Shown one piece after another: positions 14,158 to 20,613 of a stretch of DNA of 20,613 bases. The notes beneath the pieces are model-generated. The model ran no database searches, was not told the origin of the DNA, and saw only the letters and a list, made by a program, of their open reading frames with translations. Positions within the stretch are counted from its first letter, which is position 1. Each line of letters opens with the position of its first letter. The position numbers were made by a program, and so were the translations under genes. Location of the stretch: positions 1 to 20,613 of the forward strand of contig JBLIOD010000051.1 in the NCBI GenBank assembly GCA_047639475.1, read 5' to 3'. The DNA is from JAAELZ01 sp047639475. GTDB taxonomy: Bacteria; Pseudomonadota; Gammaproteobacteria; Arenicellales; Poriferihabitantaceae.

Positions 14158-14628
14158 ATGTACGCCATAGCTCTCATCATTATTGTTCTGTGTTTATTAG
14201 TCATCACTTACAAAAAGCCCAAGCTGGGTTTTATTGTTTTAGGTTCATTGTTGCTGGCGGTATTGCTATTTTACTGGCTAACGCCTACTGATAAAACAAT
14301 CAAACGGGCCAGTCCGTTAACAGACTACGTTACTTTGAGTCATATTTCAGTGAAGGAGGGCTATGCAGATGGTTTTTTGTTGGCAGGAAGAGTAACAAAT
14401 AGTCATCAATCAACGCCATTGGAGGAAGTCTACATTCGATCAAAGCTGAGTATTTGTGAAACGGAAGCGGCGCTAAACTGTGTGGTGCTAGGTGACGAAA
14501 CCAATTTGTTGAAAGAGTATATACCTGGCCGGCAGGCGCGAGACTTCTCAATTAATTTACGAAGTCGGCAGCTGGTTGAAGGGAAAGGATTTGTCAGCTG
14601 GGAGCACCGAGTGGCGAATGCCAAGTAA
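14158..14628 (+). CDS. Small membrane protein of unknown function
   Basis: I do not recognise this 156-residue protein. It has two hydrophobic helices near the N-terminus (about 2-17 and 22-41, joined by the basic turn TYKKPKLG). A soluble, mainly beta-rich segment follows, with YVTLSHISVKEGYADGFLLAGRVTNS and a cysteine pair in SICETEAALNCVV, probably on the periplasmic side. This resembles a tethered domain with a beta-sandwich feel, but no family is assigned. It begins five bases after the glutamate-synthase-like gene and is very likely co-transcribed and perhaps functionally linked with it. An inverted repeat, TGCCAAG/CTTGGCA (14619-14625 and 14635-14641), spans its stop codon without a T-run. 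Confidence 0.72.
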   Translation: MYAIALIIIVLCLLVITYKKPKLGFIVLGSLLLAVLLFYWLTPTDKTIKRASPLTDYVTLSHISVKEGYADGFLLAGRVTNSHQSTPLEEVYIRSKLSICETEAALNCVVLGDETNLLKEYIPGRQARDFSINLRSRQLVEGKGFVSWEHRVANAK

Positions 14629-14777
14629 GATTTGCTTGGCACTGAATCTTCAATGCGCAGTGCGGTCTACTAGTCGTTAGACGCCTCTTGGTTTAGGATC
14701 TTCCCTACGTGAGTAAATTGACCTAATTGGGTGAATAGGCTTCATGGGTTTAAGCCGTTGCAGAGTGTTTGGCAAGT

Positions 14778-14783
14778 TATAAT
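14778..14783 (+). promoter_or_regulatory. Putative -10 element of the dsbB-like gene
   Basis: A perfect TATAAT lies 26 bases before the start codon, in the 181-base gap after the small membrane protein gene. No good -35 is seen 16-18 bases upstream. Nothing else stands out in the gap. Confidence 0.38.
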
Positions 14784-14809
14784 TAACCCCTAATCATTTA
14801 TCAATTAAT

Positions 14810-15316
14810 ATGCGATCATTAGTTACTTGGCCTCGCGCCCCCCTTTATTGGGCTGCTACCGCTGCTCTATGTCTGTTGTTAGAAACAGTCGCTCTCTATT
14901 ATCAGTATCAGTTAGATTACTATCCTTGCGTACTTTGTATCCATGTACGTATGCTGCTTGCTGCGTTACTGCTGATATCTCTTATCGCACTCATTACACC
15001 TAAGCTCCGATATGGGGCTTTTATCTTGGCGACAGGAGTCTGGGTTTGGATGCTAAAAAAATCTTATGACTTATTCGCTACTGAAAATGGTTGGACTATA
15101 GGTGAATGTAGCATGGAGTCAGGCTTACCTAGCTGGCTGGCTTTAGAAAAATGGTTTCCATGGTTATTTCAAATTCATGAACCCTGTGGATATACCCCCT
15201 ACTTAATCATGAAATTCAGTATGGCCCAAGCCCTGCTTGGCTTGAGTGTAATGGCAGTCATCATTTGCATTATTTGTCTGCTAATGCCCTTGTTCAAAGA
15301 CCAGACTCGCTACTAG
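14810..15316 (+). CDS. DsbB-type disulfide bond formation protein
   Basis: DsbB re-oxidises periplasmic DsbA and passes the electrons to quinone in the inner membrane. This 168-residue protein has four hydrophobic helices (about 11-30, 41-60, 68-84 and 138-160). It carries both functional cysteine pairs: Cys40-Val-Leu-Cys43 at the start of helix 2, followed by Arg47, and Cys100 with Cys126 in the large periplasmic loop (GECSMESGLPSWLAL to HEPCG). The layout closely follows E. coli DsbB (41/44, 104/130). No dsbA is in the window. An MFS transporter gene starts 24 bases downstream and may be co-transcribed. No ribosome binding site is evident at the ATG. Confidence 0.9.
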   Translation: MRSLVTWPRAPLYWAATAALCLLLETVALYYQYQLDYYPCVLCIHVRMLLAALLLISLIALITPKLRYGAFILATGVWVWMLKKSYDLFATENGWTIGECSMESGLPSWLALEKWFPWLFQIHEPCGYTPYLIMKFSMAQALLGLSVMAVIICIICLLMPLFKDQTRY

Positions 15317-15340
15317 AATTTTTAAGACCAAGGAAAACCG

Positions 15341-16570
15341 TTGCTTTCTTCTCTCACCCCTCTTTTATTCGCTGCGGCCATATTACTGGCCGGAAACGGG
15401 TTGCAGACCACCCTGGTTGCACTGCGCGCTAACGCTGAGGGCTTTGATACCCAATTAATTGGCATCATGGGCGCGGCCTATTTTTTAGGGTTTCTGATCG
15501 CCAGCGTTTTAGGGGTGCGTTTAATACGTGCTTTTGGTCATATTCGAGTTTTTGCGGCATTGGCCTCCATCGGTGCAGCAGGGTCCTTGGTATTAGCGAT
15601 GTACCCCAACCCTTATAGTTGGATAGTGGTGCGCTGCATAACCGGCTTTTGTTTTTGCGGCTTGCTAATGGTGATGGAAAGTTGGATCAATGAATCTGTG
15701 ACCAATAATAATCGTGGCCGGGTGATGAGTATTTACCGCATCGTCGATTTGATGGCGGTGACGGGTGCGCAGTTCTTACTCCCTGTTGTTGGTTTCGTCA
15801 GTTATGAACTATTCGCCATCGTTGCCATTATGTTCTGCTTGTCTGCGGTGCCGGTGTCCTTATCCAACAGTTCAAAACCGCAGCCGCCTGCCAGTTTCAA
15901 ATTTGATTTACGCACCGTTTGGGAAATTTCACCGCTGGCTTGTATCGGTACTTTATCTATCGGTTTAACCAATTCTGCCTTTAGAATGATTGGGCCAATT
16001 TATGCCTCAGAGATTGGTTTCGACACACAAGGCGTGGTGTTGTTTATGACCGCCGGGATTATGGGCGGTGCGATTATGCAATATCCATTTGGTTACCTCT
16101 CCGATAAGTTAGGTCGGCGTAGTGCTGTATTGATAGCCACTATTGGTGCGCTTGGTGCGGGCTTATTTATGTCGTTTATTGCAGGCACTAATAGTCAACT
16201 AATATACGCTGGTGCATTTATGTTTGGCTCGTTCGCCATACCGCTATATTCGCTTTCCGGTGCACATGCGAATGATCGCGCGAAAAAGGGGCAATTCGTT
16301 GTGGTAACGGCAGGTTTGACGTTTTTCTTCGCGCTGGGCGCTATCGTTGGGCCGTTCCTTGCCTCAGTGGTTATTTCTCACTTCGGTGCGAGCGCATTCT
16401 TTACTTACACCAGCTGTGTACACGCGAGTTTGATTTTGGTGGTGTTGTACCGAATATTTAAAAGGGCGCCTGTACAGGCGAAAGATAAAACCAAGTTCTC
16501 TGGCTTTCTAAGAATGACGCCAGATCTGTTTCATTTATCGCGAAAGGCAAAAAACAAGAACGACGCCTAA
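15341..16570 (+). CDS. MFS transporter, YcaD-like
   Basis: This 409-residue polytopic inner membrane protein belongs to the major facilitator superfamily. About twelve hydrophobic helices can be traced. The loop between helices 2 and 3 has the variant GVRLIRAFGHIRV, and the C-terminal half has the matching GYLSDKLGRRSAVL motif, a clear MFS signature. Resemblance to YcaD-type proteins is seen in FCFCGLLMVMESWINESVTNNNRGRVMSIYRI. The start codon is TTG at 15341, supported by AAGGA at 15330-15334; no ATG would preserve helix 1. The substrate is unknown. The gene is convergent with ctaB, with only 23 bases between stop codons and no visible terminator. Confidence 0.9.
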   Translation: MLSSLTPLLFAAAILLAGNGLQTTLVALRANAEGFDTQLIGIMGAAYFLGFLIASVLGVRLIRAFGHIRVFAALASIGAAGSLVLAMYPNPYSWIVVRCITGFCFCGLLMVMESWINESVTNNNRGRVMSIYRIVDLMAVTGAQFLLPVVGFVSYELFAIVAIMFCLSAVPVSLSNSSKPQPPASFKFDLRTVWEISPLACIGTLSIGLTNSAFRMIGPIYASEIGFDTQGVVLFMTAGIMGGAIMQYPFGYLSDKLGRRSAVLIATIGALGAGLFMSFIAGTNSQLIYAGAFMFGSFAIPLYSLSGAHANDRAKKGQFVVVTAGLTFFFALGAIVGPFLASVVISHFGASAFFTYTSCVHASLILVVLYRIFKRAPVQAKDKTKFSGFLRMTPDLFHLSRKAKNKNDA

Positions 16571-16593
16571 TTCAAATAGTTTCAGAGTTTGTT

Positions 16594-17508
16594 TTACAAC
16601 CAGAGACGAATAACGATACGCGCGTAATGGTCTAGTAACAAAAAGCCAAATAGCACGCTTAAGTAAAGAATTGAATACGCAAAAGTAGGGCCAGCGTGTT
16701 CATCCCCTTCTTGGCTATATAACTTGTAGGCGTGCCATAAGAAACCAAAACCTAACGCCAGTGCGCCAGCCAAATAAATGAGGCCACTCATTTTGATGAA
16801 GAATGGCACCATGGTGATGGCCACCAATAACACCGTATACAACAAAATTTGTAATTTGGTATGCGCAACGCCGTGCGTCACGGGCAACATGGGTATATTG
16901 GCTTTGGCGTATTCTTCGCGGCGTTTAATGGCCAAGGCCCAAAAATGCGGCGGTGTCCAAATGAAAATAATCAAAAATAGTAATAAGGCCTCGGTGTGCA
17001 CTTCACCTGTTATAGCGGCCCAGCCTAGCAGTGGCGGCGCTGCACCTGCCGCACCGCCCCAGACAATGTTGTATGGCGTATTGGGCTTTAAAAACATGGT
17101 GTAAATAATCGCATAGCCCACCATCGAAATGAAGGTTAACCATGCCGTTAAGAAATTAACCTGGGTGGTCAATAGCACCATTGAAATAGCAGCCAGCGAT
17201 AAGGAAAATACCACCACCGAGTTCGGCGTAAGGTCTGATTGCGGAAGCGGACGATTTTGTGTGCGATACATAATGGCATCAATGCGGCGGTCAACCCAGT
17301 GGTTCATCGCTGCGCCCGCTGCTGCCGCGAGACCGATACCGACTGTAGAATAGATAACTAACAACCAGTCGACCACACCTGGGGAAGCGAGCAACATGCC
17401 CACTACGGCGGTGAAAATAATCAGTGAAACAACCTTGGGCTTACACAGGGAGAAATAGCTCTTCCAATGGAACAAGCCAACTCTGTTTTTCGCGATTAAT
17501 TCACTCAT
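16594..17508 (-). CDS. ctaB: Protoheme IX farnesyltransferase (heme O synthase)
   Basis: CtaB/CyoE attaches a farnesyl group to protoheme to form heme O, the precursor of heme A, for heme-copper oxidases. It is an integral membrane protein of the UbiA prenyltransferase superfamily, here 304 residues with about nine hydrophobic helices. The first aspartate-rich motif is MNHWVDRRIDAIMYRTQNRPLP, the N-x3-D-x3-D-x2-M-x-RT-x2-RPLP signature, and KRREEYAKANIPMLPVTHG is the second conserved loop. The start at 17508 (MSELIAKNRV) is chosen because GAGG lies six bases upstream; an ATG four codons earlier at 17520 has no such site. It lies downstream of recG on the same strand, and no oxidase subunits are next to it. 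Confidence 0.95.
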   Translation of the reverse strand: MSELIAKNRVGLFHWKSYFSLCKPKVVSLIIFTAVVGMLLASPGVVDWLLVIYSTVGIGLAAAAGAAMNHWVDRRIDAIMYRTQNRPLPQSDLTPNSVVVFSLSLAAISMVLLTTQVNFLTAWLTFISMVGYAIIYTMFLKPNTPYNIVWGGAAGAAPPLLGWAAITGEVHTEALLLFLIIFIWTPPHFWALAIKRREEYAKANIPMLPVTHGVAHTKLQILLYTVLLVAITMVPFFIKMSGLIYLAGALALGFGFLWHAYKLYSQEGDEHAGPTFAYSILYLSVLFGFLLLDHYARIVIRLWL

Positions 17509-17624
17509 GGGTAACCTCATTATAGGGCGTATTTAGTCAGCGCAGGAGGCGCAGCCCGATTTAGCTGGCGGATTATACAAAAAACTGAGCGTTAAATGCA
17601 TAATCCTTGCTATGCTTAAATTAA

Positions 17625-19718
17625 CTAAACTTGTGCGTACTGGTCTTTTTCCTTCACCCAACGTCGAATAATATTCGATCTGATTTCTGGATTTTGGTCA
17701 CTCAGTATCTTTGTGGTTTTTTCTACCGTTGGAAGTAAGCCTTGGTCTCGTACTATATTCGCGACCTTTAACGACTGATCACCAGTTTGGCGCGTGCCCA
17801 TTAATTCGCCAGGGCCTCGTTGCTCTAAGTCATGTCGAGCTATTTCAAAACCGTCACTGGTTTGGCGTAAAATATCCAAACGGGTCTTGCCATTTTTCCC
17901 CAAAGGGGATTGATACATCATGACGCACACCGCCTGATCAGCTCCTCGGCCCACACGCCCACGTAATTGATGCAATTGCGCCAAACCCAATCGCTCGGCA
18001 TTTTCAATAATCATTAAGCTGGCATTGGCGACATCCACACCCACTTCTATTACGGTGGTGGCTACCAGTAAATCTGTCTCGCCCAAGCGAAAGGCTTCCA
18101 TGAGGCCATCTTTTTCCTTCGACTTCATTCTACCGTGAACTAAAGCGACGTTTAAGTTGGGTAAGGCAGCGCTCAATTGCTCTGCTGCAATTTCAGCAGC
18201 TTGAGCCTGCAAAGCATCCGATTCTTCAATTAACGGACAAACCCAATAAGCTTGGCGGCCTTGTTCGCAGCCTAATTTGACGCGCTGTTGTACTTCTTCA
18301 CGTCGGGTATTTGGCAAGACCACGGTTTGCACAGGCAAACGTCCAGGGGGCAATTCATCAATATTAGATACGTCCATATCGGCGTAATACACCATTGATA
18401 ATGAACGCGGAATAGGTGTGGCACTCATAATTATCTGGTGCGGCACTAAACCTTGATCTTCGCCTTTCTTTTTTAATGCCAAACGCTGATCAACGCCAAA
18501 GCGATGTTGTTCGTCCACCACGATAAGTCCCAATTTGTTATAGGTGACCGCTTCTTGAAACAGAGCATGGGTGCCGACTATTATCTGCGCCTCACCCGAT
18601 TCGATTTCAGCCAACACTAGTCGCCTTTGTGCTGCGGTCAAACGACCCGCAAGCCACGCCACTTTCAATCCTAAGGGTTCACACCATGCTTCAAAGTTAC
18701 GGCGATGTTGCTCTGCCAACAATTCTGTCGGTGCCATAATAGCGGCTTGATAACCCGAATCTACGGTATGTAGCGCCGCGGCAGCAGCGACAATGGTTTT
18801 GCCCGATCCAACATCACCTTGTACTAAGCGTAAGCTGGGAATTTTTTGGTTTAGGTCTTGTTCTAACTCTGTTATGACACGAGCTTGCGCACTAGTAAGC
18901 GTAAATCCCAATGCACTTTTAAGCTTAGGCCATAAATCACCCTCTGCGTTTATTACCGGCGCCGGCTTGAGCTGTCGCTCGTCTCGTGTTGCTTTAAGTG
19001 CCAGATGGTGTGCTAGTAACTCTTCAATCGCTAAACGGTTCTGCGCGGGATGTGTGCCTTTTAACAGGCTATTTACATCGTCTTCGGCGTTGGGCGAATG
19101 AACCAGCTGTAAGGCTTGACTCAGCCCTAGCAAGTTAAGTTCTTCTCGAATATTTTGCGGCAAGTAATCCACTGCTGCATTACCGCATTGGGCGAATGCT
19201 TGGCCAACTAATTTACGCATTCTTGTTTGGCCCACGCCTTCCGTAGTTGGGTAAACAGGTGTTAGTTCATCAGTGGTAATGGAGTCGGGCTCTAGTTCGT
19301 ATACTTTATATTCTGGGTGAATCATTTCAAGCCCCCGCGGGCCGCTCCTAGCTTCCCCGTAGCACTGAATCCACTGACCTTGCTCTAGCGCTTTATGTTG
19401 TTGTGCATTGAAGTAAAACAAGCGCATGGTTAAGCGCGCACCACCATCGTTCAGTTGTACCAATAAGCTCCGACGGCGGCCAAACTGAACTTGCGCCCCT
19501 TCTATCGCCGCTAATATAAGGGCTTGCTGACCGTGATATAAGTAAGCAACAGGGGTTACTTGGGTTCGATCTTCGTACCGAAAAGGTAGGTGAAATATCA
19601 GGTCTTGGCAGCTGTAGATGCCAATTTTGTTAAGCTGCCCCGCTAGCTTGACCCCCACACCACGCAAAGCAGTGAGCGGAGCATCACTACTTTGCGCTGT
19701 AGGGGTGATTTCAGTCAA
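17625..19718 (-). CDS. recG: ATP-dependent DNA helicase RecG
   Basis: RecG remodels stalled forks and branched DNA and works in recombinational repair. The 697-residue protein has an N-terminal wedge/OB-fold region (about 15-150, including LTALRGVGVKLAGQL and HLPFRYEDRT). The superfamily 2 helicase core shows Walker A GDVGSGKT (301-308), DEQHRFG (402-408), SATPIPRS, TTVIEVGVDVANA and QLRGRVGRG. The end, TGDQSLKVANIVRD, is the usual RecG C-terminal motif. The start is TTG at 19718, because an in-frame stop lies two codons upstream and no ATG gives a full N-terminus; no clear ribosome binding site is seen. It follows ridA by 18 bases, a common gammaproteobacterial pair. Confidence 0.97.
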   Translation of the reverse strand: MTEITPTAQSSDAPLTALRGVGVKLAGQLNKIGIYSCQDLIFHLPFRYEDRTQVTPVAYLYHGQQALILAAIEGAQVQFGRRRSLLVQLNDGGARLTMRLFYFNAQQHKALEQGQWIQCYGEARSGPRGLEMIHPEYKVYELEPDSITTDELTPVYPTTEGVGQTRMRKLVGQAFAQCGNAAVDYLPQNIREELNLLGLSQALQLVHSPNAEDDVNSLLKGTHPAQNRLAIEELLAHHLALKATRDERQLKPAPVINAEGDLWPKLKSALGFTLTSAQARVITELEQDLNQKIPSLRLVQGDVGSGKTIVAAAAALHTVDSGYQAAIMAPTELLAEQHRRNFEAWCEPLGLKVAWLAGRLTAAQRRLVLAEIESGEAQIIVGTHALFQEAVTYNKLGLIVVDEQHRFGVDQRLALKKKGEDQGLVPHQIIMSATPIPRSLSMVYYADMDVSNIDELPPGRLPVQTVVLPNTRREEVQQRVKLGCEQGRQAYWVCPLIEESDALQAQAAEIAAEQLSAALPNLNVALVHGRMKSKEKDGLMEAFRLGETDLLVATTVIEVGVDVANASLMIIENAERLGLAQLHQLRGRVGRGADQAVCVMMYQSPLGKNGKTRLDILRQTSDGFEIARHDLEQRGPGELMGTRQTGDQSLKVANIVRDQGLLPTVEKTTKILSDQNPEIRSNIIRRWVKEKDQYAQV

Positions 19719-19736
19719 CGGTTATAACTGCAAATA

Positions 19737-20120
19737 TCAAAGCGATAAAATAGCATCAATTTCTACCAGCACACCCTTAGGTAGTTGCGCGACACCTACG
19801 GCCGCACGAGCTGGGTAAGGTGCATCGAAATACTCGCCCATAATTTCATTAACTTTAGCGAAGTCAGCCAAATCCATCATGTAAATTGTGGCGCGAACGA
19901 CATCATCTAAACTACCGCCTGAGGCTTCGGCAACGGCCTTTAAGTTTTCAAACACTTGGCGTGCTTCAGCTTCAAAACCACCGCTGACAACTTCCATTGT
20001 TTCTGGGTCCAAAGGAATTTGGCCTGAGATATATACGGTGTTGCCGGTTTTAACGGCTTGAGAATATGCTCCAATTGCGCTTGGTGCTTTGTCGGTACTG
20101 ATGATTTGATCTCTTGGCAT
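19737..20120 (-). CDS. ridA: RidA family reactive imine/enamine deaminase
   Basis: RidA hydrolyses reactive 2-aminoacrylate and related imines, made by PLP enzymes such as threonine dehydratase, to 2-oxo acids and ammonia. It is a small trimeric cytosolic protein, here 127 residues. The family motifs are present: AIGAYSQAVKTGNTVYISGQIPLDPET (15-41) and PARAAVGVAQLPKGVLVEIDAI (103-124), with the catalytic Arg105 and Glu120. It is the first gene of the ridA-recG group, divergent from slyX. The start ATG at 20120 lacks a strong ribosome binding site. Confidence 0.96.
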   Translation of the reverse strand: MPRDQIISTDKAPSAIGAYSQAVKTGNTVYISGQIPLDPETMEVVSGGFEAEARQVFENLKAVAEASGGSLDDVVRATIYMMDLADFAKVNEIMGEYFDAPYPARAAVGVAQLPKGVLVEIDAILSL

Positions 20121-20251
20121 GGAATTTTGTATGAGTTAAAAAACACGCAGTCTACCAAGAGTTTGCCTATGGTGCATCCGTTGCTTGCCCATAATTACGC
20201 GCTAAGCTTATGCTAAAATAGCAACAACACAAATCTCTGTAAATCCCTTTG

Positions 20252-20458
20252 ATGAGCGAACAACGAATACAAACAGTAGAGACTAAATTAGCGTATTTAG
20301 AGCATACGCTAGAAGAGCTAAATCAAGTGGTATACAAGCAGTCAATTAAGTTAGAAAAATTGGAGTCACTCAACAGCCAATTAAATGACCGTCTTCGAGA
20401 AGCCATGAGCCAGGGCGACTCCGGTGATCAAGCCAACGAAGTACCGCCGCATTACTAG
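20252..20458 (+). CDS. slyX: SlyX family coiled-coil protein
   Basis: This 68-residue protein starts MSEQRIQTVETKLAYLEHTL and is predominantly one amphipathic helix with leucine/isoleucine heptads to about residue 50, then an acidic and glycine-rich tail ending in PPHY. This layout, including the terminal PPHY, is characteristic of SlyX, whose molecular role is not known. ATG at 20252 is preferred; an in-frame TTG immediately before it is less likely. The nearest TATAAT-like element is TAAAAT (20214-20219). It is divergent from ridA, with about 130 bases between. Confidence 0.9.
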   Translation: MSEQRIQTVETKLAYLEHTLEELNQVVYKQSIKLEKLESLNSQLNDRLREAMSQGDSGDQANEVPPHY

Positions 20459-20498
20459 GCGGCCCCTTATTTCCACGAAGATATCGGGAATACGTCTA

Positions 20499-20612
20499 TT
20501 AAGCCGATTTTTTGTTAACCAACTTGTTTCTTGCACGCAATCCTAGACCTAATAGGGTATTCGCAGCTTTGAAGAAGACTAATTCCAACCCAAATAGCAG
20601 TGATTGTTTTTT
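20499..20612 (-). CDS. C-terminal end of an unidentified gene (partial)
   Basis: On the minus strand a frame is open from the window edge to a TAA at 20501-20499, giving 37 residues: LLFGLELVFFKAANTLLGLG near the middle and RARNKLVNKKSA at the end. The composition, a hydrophobic stretch followed by a basic tail, looks like the end of a real membrane-associated protein, but the sequence is too short to identify. Its start is outside the window. It is convergent with slyX, 40 bases from its stop. Confidence 0.4.
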   Translation of the reverse strand, partial: KKQSLLFGLELVFFKAANTLLGLGLRARNKLVNKKSA

Positions 20613-20613
20613 T

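Noticed and set aside
14619..14641. Terminator after the small membrane protein gene
   Set aside because: A seven-pair stem TGCCAAG/CTTGGCA is present but has no T-run on either side, and it overlaps the stop codon.
20499..20612. PEP-CTERM sorting signal at the end of the partial gene
   Set aside because: The TLLGLGLRARNK stretch looks similar, but there is no Pro-Glu-Pro motif and the hydrophobic part is interrupted by charged residues.
1..20613. CRISPR arrays, tRNA or rRNA genes, insertion sequences, toxin-antitoxin or prophage genes
   Set aside because: No regularly spaced direct repeats, cloverleaf sequences, transposase motifs or phage proteins were found on either strand by reading.

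Overview
The window reads as a chromosomal segment of a gammaproteobacterium with moderate to low GC, probably free-living and aerobic, perhaps marine. The support is the gene content and order: hemA-prfA-prmC, ridA-recG, slyX, coaC/coaB-dut, a cytochrome c5, a DsbB with the E. coli cysteine layout, and a heme O synthase. The lineage is inferred from protein resemblance only; no rRNA marker is present. Almost every base is explained by ordinary housekeeping genes, with one strong exception at the left end.

Left end (1-4756): the tail of an ECF sigma factor overlaps an RskA-type membrane anti-sigma factor. An almost 400-base stretch follows that encodes no protein. It holds a complete T-box riboswitch (Stem I with AGTA, a GGTG apical loop and an ATC isoleucine specifier; Stem II; Stem III; a canonical antiterminator; and an overlapping intrinsic terminator). 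It controls ileS. The IleRS is the long eukaryote-like type 2 form, and its class I signature is rearranged from HXGH to GIHH, the variant associated with very strong mupirocin resistance. A T-box in a gammaproteobacterium, driving a GXHH-type IleRS2, is the standout of the window. It would act as a tRNA-sensing, self-inducing resistance or supply switch.

Middle left (4757-9307): rpiA runs on the minus strand, divergent from coaC, coaB and dut. CoaC and CoaB are normally one fused protein in this group but are two separate genes here. A cytochrome c5 follows with its own promoter and terminator, then a gene-free stretch rich in nested inverted repeats. A FadL/OmpP1-family outer membrane protein is on the minus strand.

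Middle (9308-14628): hemA, prfA and prmC run in one direction (tetrapyrrole entry enzyme, release factor 1, and the methyltransferase that modifies the RF GGQ motif). They are followed closely by a membrane-anchored, glutaminase-less FMN/Fe-S glutamate-synthase-like protein and a small two-helix membrane protein of unknown function.

Right end (14629-20613): a dsbB-like gene and a YcaD-type MFS transporter are on the plus strand, convergent with a minus-strand group ridA-recG-ctaB. slyX diverges from ridA. The last 110 bases carry the C-terminal end of an unidentified minus-strand gene. No rRNA, tRNA, insertion sequence, prophage or CRISPR array was seen.
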